A DNA stretch of 64,000 nt, from positions 1 through 64,000 of IMG/VR virus record IMGVR_UViG_3300046713_000096, one strand, 5' to 3'. Of this stretch, positions 50,849-58,529 are shown in pieces. How positions within the stretch are numbered: position 1 is the stretch's first letter; every line of letters begins with the position of its first letter. This DNA is from a virus. The notes under the pieces were generated by a model. That model was not told the DNA's origin and searched no databases. It saw only the letters and a list, made by a program, of their open reading frames with translations. Position numbers and translations under genes: made by a program.

Positions 50849-51568
50849 TCATGAGCACAACCTCTTGATCACGTGACCCACGACCTCGCCGCATTTCGGC
50901 ACAACCGCATTGCCTAGCGCTTTACGGCGCGACGAAGGCTTGTCCAATCTTCCGGAAAGCCCATGAACCACTCGCACCATCTTGGGTTCAGCGGCCCGCC
51001 AGCAATCGCCTGAAGCGACAAGCGAATCTTTCCAACGCGACCCGCCGCCCCCCCCCTGTTCGAACCGTACGATTGAGCTGTTAGCGTGGGCAGCAATGAT
51101 GAAGACGCGAGCGCGCCTATGTTTCGCGCCAACATATCGCGCCGCAATCGGGATCGGTAGACACGCATAGCCGTCCCGTGCCAGGGCCCTGCATACAGCG
51201 TCGACCCACTTACGCGCGCCGCTGGCGACATTTTCCACCACGACCCACGACGGGCGAAGCTCTTGAACGATTCGTCGGAACTCAACCCATAAGCCGCTTT
51301 TAGAACCAGCAAGGCCAGCGCGCTTGCCGACGCTGCTGATGTCTTGACACGGGAATCCGCCACAGATGAGATCGACTCGCGCGAGGTTCTTTTTGCCGAC
51401 TGTTTTGACATTTCTGTATCTCTCAACGTCTGGCCAACGTCGAGCAAGAACCGCTCGGCAGTAGGCGTCTCGCTCGACCTGCCACACTGTTTCGCCGATG
51501 CCGGCGCGTTCTAGCCCCAATTCGAGCCCGCCGACGCCCGAAAACAACGACCCGATCTTCATCGTCAT
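50849..51568 (-). CDS. C5 cytosine-specific DNA methyltransferase (orphan)
   Basis: 239 residues, ATG start. Motifs: I SLFSGVGGLELGLERAG (7-23), IV GGFPCQDIS with catalytic Cys (about 74), VI WVVVENV (about 108-114), VIII HRRARVFII (about 149-157), X RRKALGNAVVPK near the end. Short for a Dcm with its own TRD; recognition domain is about 165-205. No restriction endonuclease nearby, so it likely protects phage DNA or regulates host genes. Confidence 0.9.
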   Translation of the reverse strand: MTMKIGSLFSGVGGLELGLERAGIGETVWQVERDAYCRAVLARRWPDVERYRNVKTVGKKNLARVDLICGGFPCQDISSVGKRAGLAGSKSGLWVEFRRIVQELRPSWVVVENVASGARKWVDAVCRALARDGYACLPIPIAARYVGAKHRRARVFIIAAHANSSIVRFEQGGGGGSRWKDSLVASGDCWRAAEPKMVRVVHGLSGRLDKPSSRRKALGNAVVPKCGEVVGHVIKRLCS

Positions 51569-51885
51569 GACTTGAGTCGCTGCCTACCGAGGTGGCCGCG
51601 CAAAACACGCAGGTAGTAGAACACGCGAAGCTTGGCCTTCTTCCACCATGGAAGCGCCGAGTACAGCGCACGGGCGTGATCCGTCACGACCTGCTTCGTC
51701 AGCAACACGACCACGCCCGTGCGCATGAGCTGCGTCTGCAGCCGGGCGAAGCGCTTGGCTTCGTTCGGTTTCAGCTTCCGCGCCGACGATGTCGTCACGA
51801 GCTGCGTGAACTCTTGAACCGACCGGGCATTCAGACGATTGACCCGGGCGTCGACTACAGCGAATCGCATTGGTTGACCGCTCAT
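51565..51885 (-). CDS. Small basic helical protein
   Basis: 106 residues from the ATG at 51885, coupled to the methyltransferase by ATGA. QFAR/KLKPNEAKRFARLQTQLMRT helical, basic, with C-terminal WKKAKLRVFYYLRVLRGHLG. First gene of its leftward operon. Unknown. Confidence 0.55.
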   Translation of the reverse strand: MSGQPMRFAVVDARVNRLNARSVQEFTQLVTTSSARKLKPNEAKRFARLQTQLMRTGVVVLLTKQVVTDHARALYSALPWWKKAKLRVFYYLRVLRGHLGRQRLKS

Positions 51886-52140
51886 GCCCATAGGTACGCG
51901 ACGACCCGGGCCGGCGCTGACTCGACCACAGCACCCGCCACCTTGCCCGGGCGTTTCCAAGCGTCGCCGCCACAGGATACGATCGAGCCACATCCGATCG
52001 CCGTCACAGTAAAGGGAAGACGTCGAGCGCATGACGACTACAGCCGGGGCAGTGTGCGGCTTCTGCCATCGCCCGCGATGCCGCGCAGCTTCGTCTTACT
52101 TTCTTCGGATCGCGACCTCACACCGAAAGGCCCGCAACGA
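51886..52140. promoter_or_regulatory. Divergent intergenic region
   Basis: 255 bp between a leftward and a rightward gene. It must carry promoters for both. Nothing beyond short GC-rich inverted segments is plain to the eye; no small gene supported. Confidence 0.35.
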
Positions 52141-52410
52141 ATGACGAACGAGCGGCACGCACAGATCAGGGTTCGACTGCGAGAGATGACCTGCAAACGA
52201 GTAAGCGTGCCGATCGACTTGTATTTCGTGGGATGGGGCCCGAACGAAGACGGCACAAAGACGTTTTGGTGTGTTGGACCGGGGCTGCAGCTCGTCGAAG
52301 GTACGACGCTGCGCGCTGACACCGATGTCGCCGACTTCGAAACGCTTCACGAATTTCTTGGCATGGTTACATCCGACCACGAATCGATGCTAAACGACTT
52401 GATGCGTTGA
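52141..52410 (+). CDS. Unknown small protein
   Basis: 89 residues from the ATG at 52141 (the frame is open from 51592 and an ATG at 52078 is also possible). MTNERHAQIRVRLREMTCKR then a beta-rich stretch IDLYFVGWGPNEDGTKTFWC and acidic C-terminus. No motif recognised. Confidence 0.5.
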   Translation: MTNERHAQIRVRLREMTCKRVSVPIDLYFVGWGPNEDGTKTFWCVGPGLQLVEGTTLRADTDVADFETLHEFLGMVTSDHESMLNDLMR

Positions 52411-52462
52411 AGCGTTCATCCGATACTTATGGTGTCACGTTTCAACAAGAGGACAAAACGCC

Positions 52463-52915
52463 GTGAAGTTTGTATCGACACTGTTCGCCGCTGCCCTGCT
52501 ACTGACCGCAAACGTCGCCGAAGCCAAGAAGCCAGAAGCCAAAGCGACTTTCACCTGTGCGATCGTCGACCTGAAGGTCGTTACCGAGCTCGATGGCCGT
52601 GGTTGGGAACGCTTCAATGCCCTCGTGCGCATGAGCTGCACGAACACGGGCCCCAACGTCGCGAGCATCGACGTCGCACATGTATTCTTAGAGGATCAAG
52701 AGTACGAATGGGACCCATCGAGTGATATCGACGTCTTCAATTCCTACTACGGCAACGACCCCTCGGTCGACTTCGCGCGGCGCACCATCAAGACGGCACC
52801 TGGCAAATCGTCCGACTTCGTCTTTTTCTTCGAAGACGTAAACAGCAAGTACGGCGTCGACCTCGTACTTGACGCCGACGGCACGAAGTATCCCTTGCCA
52901 GTGTTGCCACACTGA
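52463..52915 (+). CDS. Secreted periplasmic protein
   Basis: 150 residues, GTG start with AGAGGA 12 nt upstream. Signal peptide KFVSTLFAAALLLTANVAEA with cleavage expected after AEA. Mature part beta-rich (ATFTCAIVDLKVVTELDGRG, NALVRMSCTNTGPNVASIDV), the layout of DUF4352-like Ig-type extracellular domains. Unusual for a phage early region; may act on the envelope. Confidence 0.6.
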   Translation: MKFVSTLFAAALLLTANVAEAKKPEAKATFTCAIVDLKVVTELDGRGWERFNALVRMSCTNTGPNVASIDVAHVFLEDQEYEWDPSSDIDVFNSYYGNDPSVDFARRTIKTAPGKSSDFVFFFEDVNSKYGVDLVLDADGTKYPLPVLPH

Positions 52916-52950
52916 TATGACGATGTGGTGACATAACCCACCCACACAAA

Positions 52951-52990
52951 AAAGTTTGCGCGTTGAAGCAAACGGGACTAGGTTATAGCC
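52951..52990 (+). promoter_or_regulatory. Promoter of the 52991 gene, leaderless-type, shared with 54294-54337
   Basis: AAAAAGTTTGCGCGTTGAAGC matches AAAAAGTTGTTGCGTTGAAGC at 54294 in 18 of 21 positions. Candidate -35 TTGCGC, 17-nt spacer holding GTTGAAGC, -10 TAGGTT ending 6 nt before the ATG. No ribosome site, so transcription likely starts at the codon. Confidence 0.55.
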
Positions 52991-53386
52991 ATGGACGCGA
53001 CGAGCAACGGTTACCGCTTCGCAGAGCTCGCTCTCGGTGAGAGTTTGCAGTCGCCGACAGTGTGTGATCATTGTGGACGAGAGGATCTCAAGCGCACGAT
53101 AAAGCTGATCAATCCAGAAGGTCGCGCCATGTGGATAGGTGGCGGCTGCGCCGCTCGGTTGATGGGCGTCGAAGTGAAAGTCGTACGTGCCGCCAAGAAG
53201 GTCGCAGAGGATCGCGCCTACGAAGCCGAGCAAGCTGCCAAGCGCGCGGCGCACAGGCTCGAAGACGCTGCCTGGCAAGCCTTTCTCGACCGCAACGCGC
53301 CTGGCCTCGACCGCTACGATCAGATCCGTGCGTTGGGCGGCATGGCCAAAGCGCGCGAGCTCTTGCGCCAACAGTCGGCCAGCTGA
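52991..53386 (+). CDS. Zinc-binding protein, DUF6011-like N-terminus and helical tail
   Basis: 131 residues, ATG start on a leaderless-type promoter. CDHCGREDLKRTIKLINPEG then GRAMWIGGGCAARLMG (about 25-59) forms a zinc ribbon close to the DUF6011 pattern. The remainder is an alanine-rich charged helix (AAKKVAEDRAYEAEQAAKRA). Unknown function. Confidence 0.55.
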   Translation: MDATSNGYRFAELALGESLQSPTVCDHCGREDLKRTIKLINPEGRAMWIGGGCAARLMGVEVKVVRAAKKVAEDRAYEAEQAAKRAAHRLEDAAWQAFLDRNAPGLDRYDQIRALGGMAKARELLRQQSAS

Positions 53387-53488
53387 TGTAAGTGGAAGCT
53401 GACGAAGGACATGCGCTCACAGTACGCCTGACAGCTTCGACTTTCCCACATGCGGCGCCGATCACCTGGAAGAAGTAAAACAGGGTGA

Positions 53489-53956
53489 GTGAAGAAGTTG
53501 TTTCTGTTGCTCGTTTTCGCCGCGGCATGCGCACCGCTTGGCGAGAATCAAGCCGCGAAATATCGGGCCGAGATGAAGCTGATCGTGCAGTCGATGGCCA
53601 TCGACGGCCACCACGTCGACGCGAACGAGCTCGGGGGCATCGACGTCATCGAGTTGCCGCTCGACGAGCTGCACGAGCACTGCAAGCGCAATGCCTACGG
53701 CTGCACGACGGGCTACGTGTCAGGTGTTACGATCCTCTTGCCTGATCGACGCGCATGGGTGTGCACGGGTGAACCGGGCACGCGCAAGGGTCAAGGATGC
53801 TGGTACACACAGGGCGAGATCGCGCTTCACGAATACACACACGCCGCCTATCGCCAGCTCGGGATCGAAACGGGCGACCATCCTGATTTTTTCAAAAAGA
53901 CCTTCAAGCGCGCCTATGACGAATGGGCCTTGTGGAATCACCCCGACGAAGAATAG
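53489..53956 (+). CDS. Lipoprotein zinc metalloprotease candidate (HEYTH)
   Basis: 155 residues, GTG start with GGGTGA upstream. Lipoprotein signal KKLFLLLVFAAAC (lipobox AAAC). Mature domain has GEIALHEYTHAAYRQLGIET (about 113-132): HExxH with a following Tyr. An earlier Cys pair is seen. A membrane-anchored periplasmic peptidase is inferred; a third HExxH protein of the window. Confidence 0.55.
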   Translation: MKKLFLLLVFAAACAPLGENQAAKYRAEMKLIVQSMAIDGHHVDANELGGIDVIELPLDELHEHCKRNAYGCTTGYVSGVTILLPDRRAWVCTGEPGTRKGQGCWYTQGEIALHEYTHAAYRQLGIETGDHPDFFKKTFKRAYDEWALWNHPDEE

Positions 53957-53968
53957 AAGGCGAACCCA

Positions 53969-54286
53969 ATGGATCCGAACGCAGCCCTTGACGGCATTCT
54001 CTCGAACTTCATGATCTCCGATCACGCAGAGGCGCTCGCGGGATGGCTCGCAAAAGAGGGCTTCGCGCCTGACGAACGCACATTGCCCGAGCACGACAGG
54101 TGCCCGGCGTTTATCCGCCAGCACGTCGCGCGCCATTACCCGGGCGCTGACTTCGAGTCGATTCGTGTGCGCGCGGATCGCGCGGGCTTGTGGACTGCCC
54201 CGCCCGCGGGGCAGTGGTTGTCACTCGCGATCTGGCCTGACCTCATGAGCGCCGACGACGACGAGTGCGACGAGCAGTCAGAATAG
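53969..54286 (+). CDS. Unknown small protein
   Basis: 105 residues, ATG 12 bp after the metalloprotease gene stop. MDPNAALDGILSNFMISDHA then AEALAGWLAKEGFAPDERTL; probably mixed alpha/beta with an acidic tail (ADDDECDEQSE). No family recognised. Confidence 0.6.
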   Translation: MDPNAALDGILSNFMISDHAEALAGWLAKEGFAPDERTLPEHDRCPAFIRQHVARHYPGADFESIRVRADRAGLWTAPPAGQWLSLAIWPDLMSADDDECDEQSE

Positions 54287-54293
54287 CTTACCT

Positions 54294-54337
54294 AAAAAGT
54301 TGTTGCGTTGAAGCGAACGCCTGCTAGTCTAGTTCTC
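54294..54337 (+). promoter_or_regulatory. Promoter of the DUF6011 gene, leaderless-type
   Basis: AAAAAGTTGTTGCGTTGAAGC, then CGAACGCCTGC and TAGTCT (-10) ending 7 nt before the ATG at 54338. Counterpart of 52951-52990. TTGCGT to TAGTCT spacing is 16 nt. The shared GTTGAAGC may be an operator half-site. Confidence 0.55.
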
Positions 54338-54739
54338 ATGGACGCACGCCGCTTCATTCTCGCTGGAAACGCAACGTTCACGATCACGAGTGCCAAGTCG
54401 GGCACGCGGTTCACGTACAAGATCAAGGCGAAAGAGCTCGACGGCGGCCGCACGTTGCACTTCGTCTCGGTGCTGACCGGCGACGACAACGAATCCGACT
54501 ACACGTTTTTGGGAACGATCTTCGAGGGCCGCGAGTTTCGCCACAGCTCGAAGTCGCGGATCGGTCGCGAGGCCCCTTCGGCGCGCGCCTTCGCTTGGTC
54601 GTTCACGCGGATCATGGGCGAGTCGCTGAACGGTCAGGCGACCGTGCACCACGAAGGCCGGTGCGGACGCTGTGGCCGCAAGCTGACCGTGCCGAGCTCG
54701 ATTGAACTCGGCCTCGGGCCCGAGTGCGCTGGCGCGTGA
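54338..54739 (+). CDS. DUF6011-type zinc-binding protein
   Basis: 133 residues, ATG on a leaderless-type promoter (upstream frame to 54308 is not needed). N-terminal beta domain of about 85 residues; C-terminal zinc module GRCGRCGRKLTVPSSIELGL then GPECAGA (about 107-133), which fits DUF6011 well (CxxCgrkLt..sSie.GlGPeC). Found widely in actinobacterial phages and elements. Unknown role. Confidence 0.7.
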   Translation: MDARRFILAGNATFTITSAKSGTRFTYKIKAKELDGGRTLHFVSVLTGDDNESDYTFLGTIFEGREFRHSSKSRIGREAPSARAFAWSFTRIMGESLNGQATVHHEGRCGRCGRKLTVPSSIELGLGPECAGA

Positions 54740-54753
54740 CCGCTTTTGGCAAA

Positions 54754-54785
54754 GCGCCCCGAGGCGAGACTCGCTTTCGGGGCGC
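54754..54785. terminator. Bidirectional terminator hairpin between convergent blocks
   Basis: Perfect 9-bp stem GCGCCCCGA / TCGGGGCGC with a 14-nt loop, 14 bp after the stop of 54338-54739 and ahead of the leftward small-gene operon end at 54977. No T-run. The rest of 54740-54976 shows no gene. Confidence 0.55.
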
Positions 54786-54976
54786 CTGTCGCTCATCTTG
54801 CGAGACGGATCTCGCAGACACGTGCCAGCACGAAAGTCTCAAGCCCCGGGGCGGCTTACGATTTAGTCACAGGCCCTTGCAGGCCAGCAAGCTTTGGCTA
54901 ACTGTGGCCCCGCTTTCGTGTTTCCGAGGGCTTGCGATCTCGGGGGGACACACGAGGGTCGCGCGGCAGCGGGCCG

Positions 54977-55216
54977 CTAACCCGCTGTGCCGCGCTTGCG
55001 AACTTCGCGGTCGACTTCGGCCCGGGCACGTCGACGAGCTCGACGATTGCCGCCGTACTCGGCTGCGAGCTTCTTGTATTTCGCCTCGGTCGCGTCGAGC
55101 TCTTGCCGCTTGGCCAGCAAGGCCGCTGACCGCTCGCGTGTCGGGCTCGACGCTGGCGCCTGGCCTGCGACGGCCTGCTCGTCGAATGGCGGCTTGCCCG
55201 GGCGCTCAGTGTCCAT
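54977..55216 (-). CDS. Small helical basic protein
   Basis: 79 residues, ATG overlapping the next upstream gene by 11 bp. Disordered N-terminus then a charged helix (LLAKRQELDATEAKYKKLAA, ARRRARAEVDREVRKR). Last gene of the leftward small-gene operon. Unknown. Confidence 0.55.
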   Translation of the reverse strand: MDTERPGKPPFDEQAVAGQAPASSPTRERSAALLAKRQELDATEAKYKKLAAEYGGNRRARRRARAEVDREVRKRGTAG

Positions 55217-55520
55217 TGCGCGGGTCGTTCTCGACCGCGTCGTCGGTCAGCTTGACGACGGGCCCGGGGTGGCCCTGCACGACCGGTGCGATGGGTAGGC
55301 TTCCGACCGAGCTCGTAAGTGCGAGCTCGACCCGGTTCATAGATGCCTTCATGTCGTCGAGATCACGAAGTAGCGCGTCGCGGTTCGACTCGCACGTCGA
55401 CACGTCGACAGCACCGAGGCCCCATCGCATGACGCGACCGACCGCTGTTTGCACTCTGCCGCTCGCCTCGACCAATAGACCGAGCTGCACACCGAATCGT
55501 TCTTCTTCGATCGTCATCAT
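55206..55520 (-). CDS. Small protein of unknown function
   Basis: 104 residues from ATG at 55520 (GAGGGAT upstream); frame continues to 55712 as a shadow. Contains a helix-rich region (CESNRDALLRDLDDMKASMN) that looks like coiled coil and a mixed C-terminus. No motif. Confidence 0.55.
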   Translation of the reverse strand: MMTIEEERFGVQLGLLVEASGRVQTAVGRVMRWGLGAVDVSTCESNRDALLRDLDDMKASMNRVELALTSSVGSLPIAPVVQGHPGPVVKLTDDAVENDPRNGH

Positions 55521-55531
55521 CTTGGAATCCC

Positions 55532-55795
55532 TCACTCGCGCCGACGATGGCGCTTGCAGAAGATCTGTGTCGCTGACTTTTCGCTCACCCATCCCCACGA
55601 CCACCCCTCGGGCAAAACGACTTTGACCGGGGCAAGTGCGATCGGATGCTGCATCCCGTGAAGCGCGGGCTTCATGCGAAACAGCACAAGCGCGCGCGTG
55701 CGCGCTCGACAACCGGGCACGTCACACAGCGCTATGAACCGCTGCGCGAGCATCGCCTTCGACCTTACGTCGCTCGCTGAAGTTTCGTAACGCAT
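55532..55795 (-). CDS. Small zinc-ribbon protein (CDVPGC ... CKRH)
   Basis: 87 residues from the ATG at 55795 (a start at 55747, MLAQRF, is also possible). FIALCDVPGCRARTRALVLF, LPEGWSWGWVSEKSATQIFC, then KRHRRR: a CxxxxC / CxxH zinc ribbon of the type where a 'P.GW' turn lies before the second pair. Overlaps the next gene by about 74 bp. Confidence 0.5.
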   Translation of the reverse strand: MRYETSASDVRSKAMLAQRFIALCDVPGCRARTRALVLFRMKPALHGMQHPIALAPVKVVLPEGWSWGWVSEKSATQIFCKRHRRRE

Positions 55796-55931
55796 CGCCG
55801 CACGTCGCTGCATCGTGCGGAATGCGGCAGAACGTATCGGCACAAACGTACTTTCGGCAGTGCTCGCACTTGGACACGACGAAGTGATCTTTGCGAACAC
55901 GGCTGCAACACTCACAACTAGGTTTTTTCAC
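55722..55931 (-). CDS. Small zinc-finger protein (B-box/AN1-like spacing)
   Basis: 69 residues from a GTG at 55931. CECCSRVRKDHFVVSKCEHC and RKYVCADTFCRIPHDAATC: eight Cys plus His in a compact pattern reminiscent of cross-brace fingers. Overlaps genes on both sides, suggesting a tightly packed operon. Function unknown. Confidence 0.5.
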   Translation of the reverse strand: MKKPSCECCSRVRKDHFVVSKCEHCRKYVCADTFCRIPHDAATCGDALRNFSERRKVEGDARAAVHSAV

Positions 55932-56157
55932 GTTTCCTTTTCCTTGCGAGCTTCGCGAGCGCGCTATCGCGCGAGCTCTGCAGCACGCGCAAATCGACTT
56001 CGAGCTTCGAGAGCTTCTTCTCGACCTGTTCGAGCCGGGCAGCTGCACAGATCGGGCACATGCCGTGAAACTCGAATTCGCAGGCCCAAAAACGCGCGCA
56101 CTCGGGGCAGCGTCGCTCGCGTAGTCGGACGATGATCGGTTGAATCTCGATCGCCAC
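55918..56157 (-). CDS. Zinc ribbon plus coiled coil
   Basis: 79 residues, GTG start. RRCPECARFWACEFEFHGMC then PICAAARLEQVEKKLSKLEV: CxxC...CxxC ribbon followed by a heptad coiled coil (about 40-75) with basic end. Possibly a dimer or protein-binding adaptor. Unknown. Confidence 0.6.
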   Translation of the reverse strand: MAIEIQPIIVRLRERRCPECARFWACEFEFHGMCPICAAARLEQVEKKLSKLEVDLRVLQSSRDSALAKLARKRKREKT

Positions 56158-56192
56158 GACGAGAGTTACCGCAAACGATCAGACGCCGCTGA

Positions 56193-56552
56193 CTACTTCT
56201 TTCGTTTCCCGCCGCCGCCTTCGTCGCCTTGTCCCCGATCTTTGGGCGGCGGGACGATCGGTGTCGGCAGCTTGCTCGATCGCATCTTCCGACCGTGTGG
56301 CCCTACAATCGGTGTAGCGTCAGTCGACGACGCTACGTTTTCATTTCTCAGCGCCGCCGACACGTTGCCGAAGCGAACCATCGTGTCGCGAACGCCCGCG
56401 TGATAGTGGGCATTGCTCAGCGCGCGCAGCGTCGCGATGACTCGATCACGAATCGAGTCGGGTAGCACTGCGAGCTCGACGCGAAACTCTGCCGCGATCG
56501 AAGCGAGCGCGAGGTGTATGTCGCCGTTGCGGTTCGTCGTCTGAGACACCAC
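56193..56552 (-). CDS. Unknown small protein
   Basis: 119 residues; GTG start (56552 or 56549). N-terminal helical part IHLALASIAAEFRVELAVLP, then HYHAGVRDTMVRFGNVSAAL and a Pro/Lys/Gly tail. 56158-56192 separates it from the next gene. No family. Confidence 0.5.
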   Translation of the reverse strand: MVSQTTNRNGDIHLALASIAAEFRVELAVLPDSIRDRVIATLRALSNAHYHAGVRDTMVRFGNVSAALRNENVASSTDATPIVGPHGRKMRSSKLPTPIVPPPKDRGQGDEGGGGKRKK

Positions 56553-56703
56553 GGCTACAGCTTACCCGATCGACTCACCTGCACACTCGACACCGATGGG
56601 GCTGCGCCACGCAAGCGACTTCACGGCCTGCGCTCAAGCCCCGACTTCTGCGACATTTCCCCCTGTTTCGTGCCGAAACTTGCCGCGTTCCTGTTCTCAG
56701 GCG

Positions 56704-57159
56704 TCACTTGTTTGCCCCGCCCTTCACACGCGCCACCATGGCGGCGAACGCGGCCCGGTTGCCGTAGCAGTCGAACACCGTCATAGGGCCCTCGTCGAAG
56801 CGCACGAGGCGCTTGTTGTACGTGATCGCAGTCCGACGCACTTCGGCCCGGCCCCGAAGCCACTCGGCACCGAGAGGCGTCAGGCGCCAGCGCCCATACT
56901 CGACCTGCTCGACGAGCCCCCAATGACGCAACTTGGCATAGTCGCCGTTGCCGTCGCGCAGGCCCTTCGTCGACGTCGTGTGCTGCAGATACATCTTGAC
57001 AAGCGTCACGCACATCTTTCGCGTGATGTGCCTGCGACTCTTGTGCGCTGGCTTCCTGCAGCACGGGCACTTCACTGCGATCTTGCGTTCGAGCCGAGCT
57101 TCGAGCCAGCGCCTACAGAACGCGAGCGTGACTTTCTCGGGGTCATGCTTCGAAGTCAT
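56704..57159 (-). CDS. Zinc-containing winged-helix-like protein
   Basis: 151 residues, ATG overlapping the upstream gene. N-terminus AFCRRWLEARLERKIAVKCP then CCRKPAHKSRRH (possible zinc site), then a winged-helix-like part (YAKLRHWGLVEQVEYGRWRL, TPLGAEWLRGR), common in phage small DNA-binding proteins. May be a transcription factor or host-directed inhibitor. 56553-56703 holds no other gene. Confidence 0.5.
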   Translation of the reverse strand: MTSKHDPEKVTLAFCRRWLEARLERKIAVKCPCCRKPAHKSRRHITRKMCVTLVKMYLQHTTSTKGLRDGNGDYAKLRHWGLVEQVEYGRWRLTPLGAEWLRGRAEVRRTAITYNKRLVRFDEGPMTVFDCYGNRAAFAAMVARVKGGANK

Positions 57160-57364
57160 CGATCGGAACTACCGAATCGCGCGCGTCGTCGCTGACCTCG
57201 TCGTCATCGTCGTCGCCCTTCGCTTTCTTGAGCCAATCGGCAAACGCTTCGATGTCGATCACGCGCAGCAAGCTCAGCGACGTGTACACGTCACGCGGCA
57301 TCGTCGCGCCGACGGCGCGCTCGATGCGCCGAAGCGCCTTTTGCTTTTTCGTGTTCGGTGACAT
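57143..57364 (-). CDS. Small acidic protein
   Basis: 73 residues, ATG start. Basic N-terminus (MSPNTKKQKALRRIERAVGA) and an acidic end (KAKGDDDDDEVSDDARDS). Central helix ADWLKKA. No motif. Confidence 0.5.
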   Translation of the reverse strand: MSPNTKKQKALRRIERAVGATMPRDVYTSLSLLRVIDIEAFADWLKKAKGDDDDDEVSDDARDSVVPIDDFEA

Positions 57365-57926
57365 CTAGCTTGCGACGAAGCGCCTTTCGACCTTGGCGCC
57401 AACCGTCGCGCCACAGCTCGTACATGTACAAGTATAGTCCGGCGCTCATCACCGGGCGACCTTTTACGAGGTACGCGCGAGCCCGCAACGTGCGAACGAA
57501 CCTCTTGCAGTCTTGCCAGCGCTTGGGGTGGCAATCTGCTTTCGAGGCGTCTGCGCTGATCTTCGTGCTCTTCTTCATCGCGTCTCGCATTCCCTTGGCT
57601 AGGTCGCCCATGTCTTTCGTCTGCTGATCGGGGGTGCCTTCGTCGAGATGGTGCTCGCCAGCCGAGACGACGCGCACCGCTGCGCGCGCGACGTGGCGCC
57701 CGTTCGGGCGCTCAAGACAGACGTGGCGCCCGAGCTGACAGAGATCGCAGGCGCACGCCGAAATGACGAAACGTGCTTGACCGGCCAATCCGACTGACTG
57801 CCCCATCGCTCGCAACGCCTTGCCCGTGTACATCACCACGGCACCCGGTCGCAGCTCGCCCGCGAACCGACGAGAGCTCTCGTCGCGCGTGCGCTTCAAG
57901 TTCCCTGCATAGGTGTCGGGCTGCAT
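57291..57926 (-). CDS. Unknown protein, CxxC plus helical-basic C-terminus
   Basis: 211 residues from the ATG at 57926; the frame to 58154 is a shadow of the neighbour. N-terminal domain has RFAGELRPGAVVMYTGKALR and ISACACDLCQLGRHVCLERP (beta barrel with Cys cluster, about 50-70), common to phage DUF-type small proteins; C-terminal half basic and helical. Overlaps the small acidic gene by 74 bp. Confidence 0.55.
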   Translation of the reverse strand: MQPDTYAGNLKRTRDESSRRFAGELRPGAVVMYTGKALRAMGQSVGLAGQARFVISACACDLCQLGRHVCLERPNGRHVARAAVRVVSAGEHHLDEGTPDQQTKDMGDLAKGMRDAMKKSTKISADASKADCHPKRWQDCKRFVRTLRARAYLVKGRPVMSAGLYLYMYELWRDGWRQGRKALRRKLDVTEHEKAKGASAHRARRRRDDAA

Positions 57927-58357
57927 GCCGCCTTCTTTCGCGCGCGCACCGCGCGCCGATTGCATTTGACCGAGCAGTAGATCGCGTCGACGCGACGACC
58001 CTTCACGCAACGACCACAGACCGAGCATGTGCGAGCCGTCTGCTTTCGAGCCTTCTTGCGCCGATAGTAAGCCTGCAGCGAAAGGTGTCGAATCCGGCAC
58101 GCGTCCGAACAATAACGCGTGTTGCCACGGTACGGGCAGAACTGCACCTCGCACCCTTTTCGCTTGCAGGTGATCAGGCCCCGACGAAACATGCGCGTGC
58201 GAAGAGCGCGCAGCGAATGGCGCCTTTTCGCATCGCGTTTGCGCTCGACGTAGTCGCTGTGCCGATGCCAGCCGATGGCCCGCAATCGTTCGGCATGATG
58301 CGACTGTGCATCGCAGAACACCTCGATCACGTCGGCAGTTAGATCAAGCCATGTCAT
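57896..58357 (-). CDS. Double zinc-ribbon DNA-binding-like protein
   Basis: 153 residues, ATG start coupled to the upstream gene. N-terminus lacks a clear fold; middle LITCKRKGCEVQFCPYRGNT and RYCSDACRIRHLSLQ form one zinc ribbon and TCSVCGRCVKGRRVDAIYCS with VKCNRRAVR the next, both ending in 'YCS..C'. Many basic residues suggest nucleic-acid binding. Confidence 0.6.
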   Translation of the reverse strand: MTWLDLTADVIEVFCDAQSHHAERLRAIGWHRHSDYVERKRDAKRRHSLRALRTRMFRRGLITCKRKGCEVQFCPYRGNTRYCSDACRIRHLSLQAYYRRKKARKQTARTCSVCGRCVKGRRVDAIYCSVKCNRRAVRARKKAACSPTPMQGT

Positions 58358-58529
58358 TTTGTGGATCTCGGCACGCGATGCACTCGCCTGTCACAAGACT
58401 GATCGGGCCCGCTTCATGATCGGTCGCGCCGCAGTTGCAACAACAAGGCAGACAGGTCGCGCACCAAAAGATCTCTTCTGGATCGAGCGGACCGGCACAT
58501 GCTGCGCATTCGAGCACGGCCACTCTCAC
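58344..58529 (-). CDS. Small cysteine-rich zinc protein
   Basis: 61 residues, GTG start coupled by GTGA. Eleven or so cysteines (LECAACAGPLDPEEIFWCAT, CLPCCCNCGATDHEAG, ECIACRDP), zinc-binding. Probably a protein-interaction module; function unknown. Confidence 0.6.
   Translation of the reverse strand: MRVAVLECAACAGPLDPEEIFWCATCLPCCCNCGATDHEAGPISLVTGECIACRDPQNDMA

Noticed and set aside
50849-51568. Restriction-modification system
   Set aside because: Only the methyltransferase is present; the neighbours (DUF1643, small basic protein) do not look like endonucleases.
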